The position numbers and the translations under genes are program-made. Positions 36,353 through 49,019 of a DNA stretch of 64,000 nt are shown piece by piece. The notes beneath the pieces are model-generated. The model worked only from the letters and a program-made list of their open reading frames with translations. It was not told where the DNA came from and made no database searches. Position 1 is the first letter of the stretch. The number at the start of each line of letters is the position of its first letter. Source of the stretch: Vermamoeba vermiformis (lineage: Eukaryota > Tubulinea > Echinamoebida); the NCBI GenBank assembly GCA_045837725.1, contig JBEWZL010000084.1:372001-436000 (forward strand), given 5' to 3'.

Positions 36353-38938
36353 ATGGACAACAACAATAACAAAGGAAGCAAAAAGCGAAAGGCCTCGATC
36401 ACCGAGGAACGTAATCCTAAGGATAGAACTAAGGAGAAGACTCCTGAAGACTTACAGTTTGAAGATCACTTCGAAGATGAGTTTGATGAAGACGATCTTG
36501 AAGAAAAGTTTGAAGAGATGGAGCTTAGTGACGAAGATGATTACGAGGTTATAGAAGGCGAGGACGGCGAGCAGATATTTTTCAAGAAGGAAAAGGAAGC
36601 AGACTATGACGAGGATTCGGACGAAGAAATGGATGATCAGAACGTTAAGGTAATGAAAACGTTAAATTAAATCTTTAAAAATCATATATAATTATACGAT
36701 CGTGTGTATAGCAAGATAGGGCTATTTAATGAAATTTTATGTTAATTAATGTTGCGATCTGGATGCGATCAAATCCAGACCGACGTTATTTGCGATCAGT
36801 GTCTCATAATTATATCATATAGGTATTTAGACCTGGCGTTGATCAATTAGCTCCTGGAGAAGTCTTGGAATTCGACGCATCTGCCTACGACATGCTTCAT
36901 TTTATGCGTGTCGAATGGCCTTGCTTGTCATTCGATGTTATTACTGATAAATTGGGTTTCCAACGTGAGCGAGTAAGTATACATAATTATTAGTATTTAA
37001 AATGCAATTCAACCCAATTTTTAATGAATTATTTTCTTGCGATCTGGATCCAAAAAAAATTTGAATATAATTCCAGAATAAAATTCTAATAATTTTTTTA
37101 TATAGTTCCCGCATACTTTATACACAGTCGCAGGCACACAAGCCGAAAAACGTCAAGACAACAAATTAATGGTGTTTAAAATGAGTTCTTTGGCTAAAAC
37201 TTTGAACGACGATAAAGAATCAGACAGTGAAGGTAATAATAACTATATATATGTACTATATAATATATTAACACTATTGTTTAGATGAAGACGATGATGT
37301 CGATGAAGATCCGGTTTTGGAATACAAACACATTCCTTTGAACAGCTGCACTAACAGAATTAGAGTACGTAAAATAATGAAATAATATTATTTCCTAATT
37401 TGGTAATAATAATAATGGTATTTTAACAGTCAATGTCGCAATTGCCCCACATTGTTGCTTTAATGACCGACAACGGGCACGCTGTAATTTACGATGTTTC
37501 GAAACAATTGAAGTACGTATATTAAGAGGCATATATATATAATGCATTATTAATAAGCGCACACAATATTATTGGGATCTGTGAAAAAATTGCGGATCGC
37601 GATCCAAAATATTGATAGAAAATATGTTTGTATAAAAGGAACAAGAATTATATATCGATGTTCGTATACTAATGGTGCTATTAATAGAGCTCTTGATGTT
37701 CCCGGAGAAATTATTAAAGGCGAGACATTGCCGTCATTTATTTTCAAGGGCCACAAAGACGAAGGTTTTGCACTTGATTGGAGCATGAAGGCACAGGGCA
37801 GGTACGTGATCGAGACTATACTATGCATCATATTAATATATTACTACTATCAAATAATTTAGAAAATTTTGTTTTATTTTTTGTGTTTTTTTTTGACCGG
37901 ATGTGTTTCGTTAGATTGTTGACGGGTGATCGTGATGCCAAGATCTATTTATGGAACCCCGATGGTGCTAGCTGGCAAGTAGATTCAACGCCATTCACTG
38001 GTCACTTGGACAGCGTTGAAGATTTGCAGTGGAGTCCTGTTGAAGCTGATGTAAGTATTGCCAAAATTTATCGACTTACCAAATAAGGAAATTCTGATGA
38101 TACCATTACGACTATTCCCGAAGAGGAAAATACATCGAAAGTGATATTATACGTATAATAGTAGCGATTTTGAGGGTCCGATTTTTTCACGGATGCTGTG
38201 AAATAGTCAATAACTTATTTTCCTTATTTGTCTATTGATACTAATCTACTCGTTCATGAATGAAGGTATTCGCATCGTCTTCAGTCGACAAAACAGTGCG
38301 CGTGTGGGACGCACGTAACAAGAACGGTGCAGTGTTGACCAAAGACAATGCACACGACTCGGATGTCAACGTCATTTCTTGGAACGAGTACGGCGGAATA
38401 ATTATCTAATTGCCTGGGACATATTGCTAATATTACCATTTTAGGAAAGTCACATTTTTGTTGTTGAGCGGTAGTGACGATGGATCTTTCAAAGTTTGGG
38501 ACTTGAGAAAGCTGTAAGTGCATAATATTCGACATTACTATATTTGGTATTAATACTAACTTTGCCTAATTTAGCAATGAGCCCACTCGCCACTACAACT
38601 GGCACAAAAAGCCAATTACAAGTTTGCAATGGAATCCTAACGACGACAGTGGCCTGGCTGTGGCATCAGAAGACGACACGGTAAGTCCTTTCAGTGAACC
38701 ATTCGTTCATGAACGAGACTAACATGTGGCGTAGGTCTCAATTTGGGATATCTCCGTTGAATCTGAAGCGAAAAATAAGACCGACGAGCAGATCCCCGAA
38801 GCCTTGTTGTTCGTGCACCAAGGCCAGACGCACATTAAAGAGGTGCGATGGCACAGACAGATCCCTGGTGTCTTGTTGAGCACGGCGTATGACGGCGTTA
38901 ATATCTTCAAGCCGAACATTATTGAAGAACAACAGTAA
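36353..38938 (+). CDS. GRWD1: GRWD1/Rrb1-type WD40 ribosome assembly protein
   Basis: The N-terminus is lysine-rich then strongly acidic (EDEFDEDDLEEKFEEMELSD). It is followed by DASAYDMLHFMRVEWPCLSFD, the conserved pre-propeller CAF1C-type segment of GRWD1/RBAP48-like proteins. WD40 repeats follow, e.g. GHLDSVEDLQWSPVEAD, VRVWDARNKNGA, FKVWDLRKL and SLQWNPNDDSGLAVASED, up to VLLSTAYDGVNIF near the C-terminus. GRWD1/Rrb1 chaperones ribosomal protein uL3 for assembly of the large subunit in the nucleolus. About eleven exons; the exon start at about 38266 uses an AAG acceptor. The 3' end converges with the next gene, with 124 nt between stops. Confidence 0.88.
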
Positions 38939-39062
38939 AATAACAAAAAATACCAGTGAAACAATATTTGCGATTAATAATAAAACACCGTTTTTTGTAG
39001 AGGTAAAACTTAACCCTTCTTAAATACGAATAATACATTATATTTACTATACATGATCGTTA

Positions 39063-40952
39063 TTATTTGACAGGTTTGATGATTTGACCGAGATCCCATT
39101 CAATCAAATGTTGTTTGCTCGAATAGACCATTTTTTGCACGCCCCACAGTCCCAGGCCAGGCACAGAGGCGTGTTGTTGCGGCAGTGGCACTTTGTCTAC
39201 AATAGACGAGGAGTAGCGGCAGTCAAACAAAGTCAACGCGTTGGAACTTTGCGCGAACAACTTGCTGTCGTCCATCGCCACGCTGTGAATGACTAGAGTT
39301 TGGGAAGGACCTTCTTTGCGAGGCACGACGAACTTGTTTTTCGTTCTGGTGTCGTAAAATGTCACCGTGCTGTCCAGGCCCATGAGCACATCAGGCATGG
39401 CGTCCATCCATTCCACGCGCTGATGTGTACTGGCGAGTGCTAACGTGTCAATCACTGACGCGGCCTCGGTGTCAAAAATTTTGACGTGTCTGTTCAGTGC
39501 GGAATTACCCGCTAAAATTGCAGTTTTTCCGTCGCGTTGCGTCGACATTGATAGGACTCGATAATTAGGGTCGCATACTCGGACTGTTTTCGTCACGTTA
39601 ATGCCGTCATAGTACATGATGGATCCGTCCAATTCTTCGGCGGCCAAGAACTTCACTCCATTTGTACCAGGCAGTCCAGATATAACCTCAATGGCACTGT
39701 CAATCCGATGAATTTTCGACTCGCGCTTGTTTATATCAGACAATACTAAGGTCCCATTCGAAGTGCAGGTGATGACGTGATCTGCAGTACTCGTGGAGGT
39801 GGATCTAACACCCGACCAATTGCCACAGTCAATATCAACATGCAGACGTTTAATTCGATGCATTTTCCCGCTTTTGATGCGGAAAAACTCGATCGATCGT
39901 TTTATCTGGTCGTTGGTTCGTTGGTGCAAATGCAGTGTGAAAATTGTTTGGGCGCAACATTGAGAACTCGGAAAGAATTCAACAGCCTCGCCTTTGTGGT
40001 TTTTAATTTCTTCGAATTTCGTTGCTCTATTTAGCCAATTAACGTGCACGTTGTGATTGTTCTGGTAATATCTGTAATAATATTGGTCGTTCGAGATCTG
40101 TCCCTTAAATAATTTTTTGAGGTCATCAGGATCAATCGGCGTCCATCTATTAGCACATTGTTCTTGCCAATAAACATTATTCACTAACAAATCTCTGTAA
40201 AATTTGCTGACTTCACGAAATTTCGTAACGGATGTGGGTTTGAGCCAACTAAAAATCTGCACTAATAGCTCTGAAGGCAATTCTTCCAAGTGATTGATAT
40301 TATCTATCGATGGGTGGTCATCTTGATAATTATAATAGTCTTCGTCGTCTTTGAATGACGGTGGTTGGATGTACTTTTGAAGTTCCGGCTTTTCTTTCAA
40401 AACAAACTGCATTAGTCTAATAATATCGTTATCATATGGATTCATCTTTTGTGCGGCAGCCAAATATCTAATAGCATTCTCTCCTTGTTCCAGTAACAGA
40501 AATAAGTAAGCTAATCCGAGGTAACCTTGGATGCAGGGATCTTGTCTTAGCACGTCGAAGAATACGGCTGATGCCTTCTTAAGCGCCTCTTTGTTTTCGA
40601 ATTCACTTTGTTCTGCTTCTGCTATGTATTTGAACGCTTGTTCGCAACGGAATTGGCTGTGGATGTACTTCTTAAGCAGGGGAAGACTGCGCCATTTAAG
40701 ATCTTGATTAAATAATTAATATTTTTAATTTAAACGGAGAAATAAACGAAAAGAACGCTGCCGTCAGTGTTGAGCTCTTTTAAAAATTTTTAAATTACTG
40801 TAAATTGTCCGAATATTTATGCAACGTTTGCCTAAATTATCATTCATCAAGTTCATTAATTTTTGAGCAATATTTAACGACGAATACAAAACGGATCCGT
40901 AATGTAACTTACATTCCGCCATCTCAGCAGTGCACACACCAATCTTGGACAT
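39063..40952 (-). CDS. TPR-like, F-box and beta-propeller protein
   Basis: A short first exon (MSKIGVCTAEMAE, donor GTAAGTTAC at about 40913) joins in phase over a ~225-nt intron to a long exon ending at 39063. The N-terminal ~130 residues are helical TPR-like pairs (PCIQGYLGLAYLFLLLEQGE, NAIRYLAAAQKMNPYD). A full F-box follows (LEELPSELLVQIFSWLKPTS, KFREVSKFYRDLL, YWQEQCANRW). The rest is a WD40-like propeller (TADHVITCTSNGTLVLSDI, AILAGNSALNRHVKIFDT, VLMGLDSTVTFYDTRT). This is an SCF substrate-receptor layout with an extra N-terminal protein-binding domain. Target unknown. The junction of exon 1 is predicted, not certain. Confidence 0.82.
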
Positions 40953-41129
40953 TATTGTAGCTGCTAATAGACGAAGTTATTACTTCATGCAGTTGTGGTC
41001 GTTCGCGACAGTAACAAAATAAATAGCGGAGGTCGCACCGAGATTTTTGTGTTAAGATCCAAAAATCAATTTACAATTAACGGTCTGAAAATTTACAATG
41101 CTAAGCATAGCTAATGGCTAGTTAGTTAT

Positions 41130-44100
41130 TTACAATTTAGCCATCTTTATAATTCCTCGAACTTTGTTGTAGCCGGATGTGATCAGCTGCTTCAGATCAT
41201 CGCCAGAGTCGTACACGCCCATCTTCGTCAAGAATTTAGTGATCTTATTGGGATAATAGACCTTCTTAAGTAATAACTGATAGTTCTCTTCGGGTGCCAT
41301 GAACACAGGTCTGCCGTGCAAAATTGTTTGTTCGGATGTCGATCCCGATGAAAAACTTCTCAAGTTCAAGCTGGCGATGTGATGATAGGCCTTGAAGCAC
41401 ATATCAAAGTTGTCGTCCATTTGTTTTTCGTAGAAATGGCCCAAATGTTCTTTAAACAATCGGATCCGCGTCTCTCGTGCCAGCGCCTTATTGAAGATTG
41501 ACACGCTGAGCTCCGAGCTGTAATGAAAACTGACATTGTCCAAATTAGTACTGCCCGTCACGATATATTCATCGTCGACTATAATCATCTTCGAGTGCAC
41601 ATAGATTGATCGGACTGGATGGTGCAAAAGTTAGATCCATTTCCTTTTATGGTCATTGATGAGGACTTACTTTGATCTGATTGGTTCTTATCCTGATTAA
41701 CAAGTCCGTAAATACCAACTCGATCAGGGGCTGTGCGATGAATAACTTGCAAGTGGTCGATGACTGGAGGAAAAAATTTGGTTAGTTTGGGTTACCGAAT
41801 TAGGCAAGTATTATGGCTTACTATGATCTTGCGACCAATCAAATAACTCTCCGACTAATCCCGTTGGCAAGTCCGTCTTGACAGGCGTCACAATGATGAC
41901 CTGCAATAATGACACGTGTCAGAAAAAGTGTCTCAAGTGTCGTACCCACAATGACAGTAGTTCGTACCTGGAGCTGAGGATTCTTTTTGAGCGCTTCACA
42001 AAGGGCATAAGCCAATGCGAAATTTTGAAAAGGGTACTGGTGTTCAATGTACAAGAACTTCCTCGCGTTCTGCAACAATTTTTTGTGCATGTCAAACAGG
42101 AAATTTCTGCGGCAAGGTTAGCGATAGAAATGACAAAAATAACAATAGAATTGTACGTACACGTCAAACACGCCCTTCCAAGTGCGATGCAATCTGACCT
42201 CGCAGTTGTTGTGCGGTCCTTTCAGCTTCAAAGCGCGGTGCTTGGTGCACTTCTTTTTGGACGGTGAATGCAACACGAAGCTCTTGGTGGTGTTGGGATT
42301 GGGCGAGAACGAATGGATCCAGCGCTGCATGAAGTGCAAGTACAACACTCGCACCGCTGGGCCTTTGATGAACAGTTGGATGTCGTGCCATAAAAATCTA
42401 ATGGGCCAGTTAGCAATGACACGCGTTCATAGTCCAACAGACAGCTCCGTACCTCATCTCCGGCAATATTGGCTGCACACTCATGCCTGCAGTCACACGC
42501 TTGCTCTCTTTGTTGACCAGCGCTTCACTCGCTTTTTCCTCATCAGCGTCACCCTCGTGATCATCTCTGCGGCCACGTTTAGGCAAGTGAACCTCGTTGC
42601 TATTGGCCAATGGCATCATCTTAGAGACGAGGCCACGTGTTGAGAGTGCGTGTGGGATCGTGTGTGACGGTTGATCGTAGCGACCACGTGCGATGTCAAA
42701 GCCCTGGTAGAGCCTCTTAGTTAGACCATGCAATCTGAATTTACGACGTTGTACTTACGCCTGTAAAAGCCACAGTATGTTCAGGACACTCAGCGTCGAT
42801 TAAAAGCAGCTTTTCGTGATGACACGAGATCAATCCACGAGGATTGCCAGCAATAACGACAATAAAGGGCACGTCGTAGTCAGGACTGAACGGATCCGAG
42901 AACGGATGCGATCCTTCGGGCTTTTGAAAAGGTTAATAAGATGCACATAACGCGATTATATATCGAGCTTACTATATCGTAAGTGTGGAAGATTTTGATG
43001 TCAATGCCCATTTTCTTGCATCGCTTTTCGAGTTTTGCAACTTCACGCTCAATGGTGACCTCGCCCAAATATAGAAATCTGTTCAACTGCGACAATAATT
43101 CATGGCGCCACACGATTATACGGATCTTAGTGCCTTCTTTGGCTTTAGACAACAGAACATCCTAAAAAGGTAAGTTAGGCTCACGTATCAGTTTTGAGCG
43201 AGGACGTACTTCGAGAGTGATCCAAGTCGATGAGCCGTCATACAGTGCTGGCAGAGGGTACGGGACTGATTGTGCCACAACGAGTCCGAATGACAGGGAA
43301 AGTTCCCAGGCCAATATTGAGATCGAGTGTTGTGCTTGCATCATCATCTGTGAAATTGAATATAAGCCGACTTATTGAGGTACAACATAGGACGAACTGA
43401 CCTCGTAATATCGTTTAAAAGTCTCTCTGCCGTCAATCAACACCTCCACGTGATTGTGCACGGCTGAATAAGAGAATCTTTTGCAATCGACTTCGCTGTA
43501 CTCGCTGTTGATAGTCTCCATCGAGTACTGTTCGAATGCGGGCTTGAGAATTTCTTCGTTCTCGTCCAGTGGCACCCAGTTTGATTCACCTAACCGAATC
43601 GCGTCACGTGCTTCAACATCTTCAGGGAACATTGACGGAGTTTCTAATGGTCCGAACAGCCTCGGCGAGCCAATGTAATTGTTCACAGCTTCCATATCGA
43701 TAGTTAGTGTGAATAATATCTCATATGAACCTCCTTCAGCTGATGTAATAACAACGCGTCGTGTCAATTTTTTGTTGACTTTCAAAGGCACGAACTCTTC
43801 GTAGGTCTCTTCAGGGTCATATTTGACGAACATTAAGCCGTGATTGTGCGACTTCAATTCTTTTAAATGGTCTTCGTTAGATTTGGACTTGACGCCAATC
43901 TCCTTGTGAGCGTCACTGTGATTGGCTTGATCAGTCTCGTTAACGTCATCGTCGGGATTTTCCAAGTTGTTTAATAGCTCGGCTAGCGGAACAAATCGAA
44001 AAGCGCTCAGAATGTGATCGCTGAATAGACTTTTCACTCCGAACGTGATGACGAAGTTTGAGAATGTTGAGAACGTGACTAATTGAATAATTAAGGAAAT

Positions 44101-44942
44101 ATATGAGTATTATGATAGGGGGTCTCGGCTATTGTAGATATATAAGGATACAGTTGTGCACGGAGTTAATAGAGCTGACGTCATATGACGAAAATCGACC
44201 CAGTTCGTATTTGTTTCGAGCACCACGATCGATACTGTGAGTCGAGTAATTATATTCAACCTAGTACAGTGTTAATTATATATATACATATATTAATATA
44301 TATAGTGCCTTACTTCAGCATAAAGCTCGTCTTTGCGCCAAGAACTGGAGACTTGTTTCAAACACGTGACTTCATTCAGCATAAAGCTGTAGCCGCAATT
44401 GATCTTGCTAATTGCATAACTTAACGTAAATGTGGGAGATTTGCCTCTCTTGCCAAATGTAACGGTCTAAGTTGAAGTAGTAAGCGAGATGTAGATGCAG
44501 ATTTAACAAATTAAGGTACCTGTTTCTGTCCAAAGACATTTGAGTTGTTTAAAAATTCATAAATAGTATGTACGCCGAGAAAGTGATAGCGAAACGGTCC
44601 ATAATTGAGGTTTACAGTCACTGCACTGTCGGAAAAGTGGATGATGGATTCGTAATGTCTGACGCACGGCTTGGCGAAAGTTCCCATGAAATACCGGCTA
44701 TTTATAATTCAATTAATATACATTTCATATTTATAGGAATAAAACTACTACTCGTGCGTTTTTAAAATGAACTTTAGATCGTATCAAAAAATTATTTAAT
44801 TTGAATGAAATTATTATGATATACTAATGCCTTACCGAGGTCTTTGACCCTCACTTGAGACGTCCAAAAATATATTTCGATTTTTTAGAACATTTTTGTC
44901 GCCAGTAATCAGCTCCAAACTGTGGATTTGCACCGCATACAT
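41130..44942 (-). CDS. Phospholipase D
   Basis: Both catalytic HKD motifs are present: CHHEKLLLIDAE at about 42780-42830 and VHSKMIIVDDEYIVTGSTNLD at about 41555-41610. The gene uses more than ten exons. Upstream exons at 44093-44942 join in phase (start MYAVQIHSLELITGD) and encode beta-rich material that could be a C2-like or similar membrane-binding domain. IEHQYPFQNFALAYAL and the region RPHDVQLFIKGPAVR fit the eukaryotic PLD core. PLD hydrolyses phosphatidylcholine to phosphatidic acid in membrane trafficking and signalling. A polar insert (GRRDDHEGDADEEKAS) separates conserved blocks. No PX or PH domain was recognised, so it may belong to the C2-type plant-like group; this subgroup call is tentative. 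Confidence 0.88.
41910..41921. promoter_or_regulatory. Palindrome TGACACGTGTCA inside a phospholipase D intron
   Basis: Exact copy in the intron at about 41900-41965, followed by the half sites GTGTCTCAAGTGTCG. Confidence 0.5.
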
Positions 44943-45322
44943 TCTTTGTCCTTTAATGATTAGATAGTACAACTATTATAACTACATGTAAGATTTCTTC
45001 AATGATGTGTGCTAACTATAAATATTGCAAGAACTAATTCATTATTTTTGGATTGAGTAATTAGCCGACAAGAAAATGTGTGTTTCCAATTTCGGTCTGG
45101 CTGCTCTTCCACGACGAACCAGAAAAATTCACTGCACGAACACCAACGCTTGAAAAGCTACTAATTGAGTCCTAAGCATTTTAGCATAGTTTAATTTTTC
45201 GTGTTCAGCGATCAGACCGTTGGTGGAACTTCGCAAATAATGTTAGAGGCGACCAAGTATAGTTAAGCATTGCATTAATTGATAATATAGTCGAAGTATT
45301 TGTAAGGAGCGGTTTATTTAGT
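44943..45322. other. Intergenic region, 380 nt
   Basis: Between the start of phospholipase D and the 3' end of the Cys-rich membrane protein, both on the minus strand. No ORF, RNA gene or repeat recognised. Confidence 0.4.
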
Positions 45323-45959
45323 TTAAACAGATTGATAGCTGGCTCGGTTGCGCTTGATAAAGTACAAGACACCCGCAACGACAGCAGCAGCAAGTAAAAT
45401 ACAGCCTACAACAATAAGAGCTATTTGCCAAGCCTCTAGTCCGTCATCAGCGCCCTCGAGATTGGCAGGCAAGCCGATGCGGATGGCGTTGAACAAAGCA
45501 GTATTATTTTGGGCATAAAAACCACCATTGCTGCAACAAGAATCCTGGACGCATGGACTTCCTCGAAGCAAGGCCTTAGAAGGAGTGCAGCTAGCGTCGC
45601 TGTAGGTATACCAAACGTAAGATCCGTTCTCCAACATAAAATTATATGAATTAAAATCATATAATCCTTTTCGGCCAGCAAGAGCGAAGCACGTGGAGCT
45701 GTCTACAGTATCGAGTACGGTGCCGCACGTTTCTCGGTGATAACCGTTGACTGTGATCGAAACACAACCGTCGCAGAGTTGGAGCTTCTCGGCATTGCTA
45801 GAGTAATAAGGGTTAGCATTTTTTGACACTATTGTAGGAATTAATATTTGATTTAAGATTGCAAATCCAGATCGAGACCTAAGTGTCATCGACTTGCCTG
45901 ACGAAGCAAATGTTGGCAGCCACCAAGCATATCAAAACAATAATTGAGTTGCGCATCAT
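45323..45959 (-). CDS. Secreted Cys-rich single-pass membrane protein
   Basis: The first exon (start at 45959 or 45956) encodes MRNSIIVLICLVAANICFV, a signal peptide. It joins the long exon through an inferred GC-AG intron (45798-45897, donor CAG|GCAAGT); this gives the only open phase I found. The ectodomain has about ten Cys, e.g. LQLCDGCVSITVNGYHRETC and CTPSKALLRGSPCVQDSCC, and N-glycosylation sites (ENGSY, NNTAL). A transmembrane helix (IALIVVGCILLAAAVVAGVLYF) and a short basic tail (IKRNRASYQSV) end the protein. No known domain recognised. It is probably a cell-surface adhesion or recognition protein. Confidence 0.75.
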
Positions 45960-46219
45960 GCAGTTGTTTCGACTTTTGACGTGTGGTCGTTGCTTCAAGA
46001 TCTATTCAATCAAATTAAGTTTTCGGCAATCTATTGGTTGTGATGAAAAGTTGGACGGTGGACCAAAATCTTCAACCAGATTCTTCCCGTAATCTGTAGA
46101 ATCTGATGTTCATAGTGTCGTTGAAGTAGATGATGCTAGCCCACTGTATCCGTGCAGGTAGGTTTGAAACAATGACATGCAGAAAAGAAGGAACAATAAA
46201 AATGCAATTTACAACGCGT
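45960..46219. other. Short intergenic region with promoter of the Cys-rich protein gene
   Basis: 260 nt between two minus-strand genes; no distinct element recognised. Confidence 0.3.
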
Positions 46220-48786
46220 TTAGAATTCGAAATTAGACATTAGTACTTTCGTCGTTCTAAACTGGAACTGATCCTGAATCTCGTTAAAACAATTGCCATC
46301 GAGCGGATTGCCATTCATATTCAGTACTCTGCACATCGTTTTAGTATAATGCATTCATCAAATACTAAGAATTCTTACCTTAGCTTACTGTCGGCATGAA
46401 TAGCTGCTACAATGGCTCGCGTGGATGCACGCAAAATATTCTTTTCCAAATCCAAGTAGCGCAATTGAGGAGATAGAGGCAGAGCTGCTGCAACTTTGTT
46501 TCCACCAGAGTCGCGAAGACCATTGTTACGCAAGTTGAGGCTGTACAAATTTTTCGCAAATCGGATCAAATCCGCTACTTGATCGGACGAATGAACGCCA
46601 AGCAAATTGTCCGATATATCCAAGTGTCTTAACGGTGAGCTAGGTTTCGATAGGACTTGAATAATTGCGACTAGCTGCGAGGTGCTGATTTGAGTCTGCG
46701 ACAAACTGAGCGCCAGCAAATTCTTCGGCAGCGACGAAATAAACTGATGAAATTGCAAGCTCGAGTGATCGTCTTGTATTAAGGTATTATCCTTGAACAA
46801 TAAGTACTTCAGCGAACTATTTTGAGAAAGTTCTAGCCAGATCTGGTCAGACACTCCGCTGAGGATCAGATCATTGAAGCTCAAGTCCAATAATTCGAGC
46901 TTAGAATTAACACTTAAAGCCTTGAATAAATTTTCCACTGCAATTTCTGATTAGAACGTGAGTTAAATATGACTCTTATGCTGCCATCTTACGATAATCC
47001 TCATGCGTGTCATGCAATCCAATTCTTTTCGACTTGATGCTGTTGTCGCGCAAGCTCAATCTGACCAATGAGCACGCAGGATGGGCAAGCCATTCAGCCA
47101 CTGAACTCAACGACCGAGTCGTCAACTGGTTGTCGCACAGATCCAAAGAAGTAAGGTTCTAACATACAACGTCAGCTTATTATACTAATCAAGGAGATAA
47201 TTACCTGTGTCTTATCGAATTGAGTGAATAGTGGTGTTATTGAGCTGTCCTTCAGGCAACATCGTGACATCTTGACACGTGTCAAACGAGGCTTTTTCGC
47301 GAGCAAGTCTACCAATGCCTGCACCAAATCTTCGGTCATAATATTGTCGCTAAGGTCGAGGGCAGTAAGATTTGGCAATTGTTCTGCGAAATAGAGCGTG
47401 TCAAGTCCTGAGATCTGGACGAATTGAGGTCGAATAGACAACTCTTCAATGTACTCCTTGCACAGCTCAAAGAATTGCAACAGCGAGTCTAACTGCTCGG
47501 GACTGGTCATGCACGATGTTCTGTGCATGAATTCTCGGCGCAAGTACAACGCCTTCCAGTTGTCGCTCAGCACGTAGTTTGCATTAGCCAGGTCAGCAGT
47601 CTCGGTGTATTCATGGATCTCGTTGAGTTCAGCGGTCCATGACTCGACAAATGGAGTGTAATGTAAGTCCCAACCACGTCGTTCATAATGTCTTTGCCAT
47701 AAGGTCGAAGTGTCAAGATCCGCTGGATGCAACGACGAGTTTTCAATTTTGAGCAGCTGGTCGTGGTCCAAGTACCGATATATTTGCAGAACTACGTCTA
47801 AAGGTACGCCAGAAAAATCTTCCACACCTGTTGAATGAAAAATTAGCTCAGTTCGCAGATCCTGCAAGCCAGTGATTTACCGTCAATATTGTCTGCAATC
47901 ATTTTGCAGACTGTTTCTAACAAGTCCGGAATCTCTAAATAGTGCGCGGCCATGAGCAATTCCATCGCAAATTGCGGAGAAATTTCGATGCAGAACGCTA
48001 CACGTGCTCGTTGAACAGCAGCAGATCGCGTCAACGAACGCGACGAGGAAAGGCTTGGAGAGCTGAAAAAAATATTAGACTCGTTTGAATATACTCCATT
48101 ATACGTACTTATAAGATTGGGAGATTAAGGGGAGATCATCGTCCATTAAAAATGAATTGTCTTGATCTGGTGTTGGAAATCGTACTGGCTCAACTACAAG
48201 AAGACTTTCTTTCTGTGGCGAGCCAAACAAATTCCTAAGGGCTATATTAGTTCCAAGTCTTTTAATAAATGCTGCAATAAACTTCGGATCGCACCTGCGA
48301 ACGGATGAAGAACTCCGTAATGAATGAGAATTGAGCAAGTAGTCCTCAAAGCAGAATTGAAACGCTTTCTCTAATACTTCGTGACTATAGGCTGGTATAT
48401 TAATCTTCTTTTCCACTCGCTCTTTGTAATTTCCTTCGCCTTCAAAAAGTCGTTGGATCAATCTGGCCGAAAATGAGTAAATTTCGGGTAATGCAATGAT
48501 ATTCGAATAAAAATATTACTCACCCAGACTGTAATGCAATTTCCAATGGTATAACGAACTCTGAGCCGTCGTTGGATGTGATCGTTAAGTACTCTTCACT
48601 TTCTCTCAAACGAAGCATTCCTTCACTAGCTGGCGAGGCCATATAACTCTTCTTAGGCGATACATATATATCTACAGGCGGATCATTTTCCAAGGAGCTG
48701 CCAAAGCTTTTTCCGGATTCTCTCAATCTCTTTCGAGAATTTCGGATGAACTCTCTCGTCTTTTCGGGCGACGATTTAATATCCAT
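46220..48786 (-). CDS. Elongin C-like, F-box and leucine-rich repeat fusion
   Basis: Exons join in phase from MDIKSSPEKTREFIRNSRKR to LMSNFEF. After a polar N-terminus, EYLTITSNDGSEFVIPLEIA and LQSGLIQRLFEGEGNYKERV, then INIPAYSHEVLEKAFQFC, match Elongin C/Skp1 (BTB/POZ) closely. A polar insert of about 100 residues follows, and then the Elongin C C-terminal helices (ISPQFAMELLMAAHYLEIPD, LLETVCKMIADNI). Next is an F-box-like segment (FSGVPLDVVLQIYRYLDHDQ) and, from about residue 390, leucine-rich repeats (LTALDLSDNIMTEDLVQAL; LELLDLSFNDLI; LRYLDLEKNIL). Elongin C and Skp1 normally bind such boxes in trans as ubiquitin ligase adaptors; here adaptor and receptor are in one chain. Likely a cullin-RING substrate receptor. 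Confidence 0.82.
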
Positions 48787-49019
48787 AAAGCTGTTCTCGT
48801 GATTATATAGCGTTGATAAACACTAATTAAGGTCTCTTGAGGTACTTCAATTCGCGTGAAAATTAAAATTGGCGAAAATGACCGTTAAAATTTTAGGCGC
48901 GCAAAAAATATTTCTATTTATAGTAATTATCGGGCCAAGAAATTAATTCTAAAGTATATCTTACACGTTTATGAGCTTACTGCGACTATGTACAAGCTGA
49001 AAATGAGCATTGAGTTTGT
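48787..49019. other. Short intergenic region
   Basis: 233 nt between two minus-strand genes. AT-rich, nothing recognised. Confidence 0.3.

Noticed and set aside
42118-42733. Several overlapping frames on both strands in the phospholipase D gene
   Set aside because: Only one frame per exon joins to the HKD-bearing exons; the others are shadows of coding sequence.
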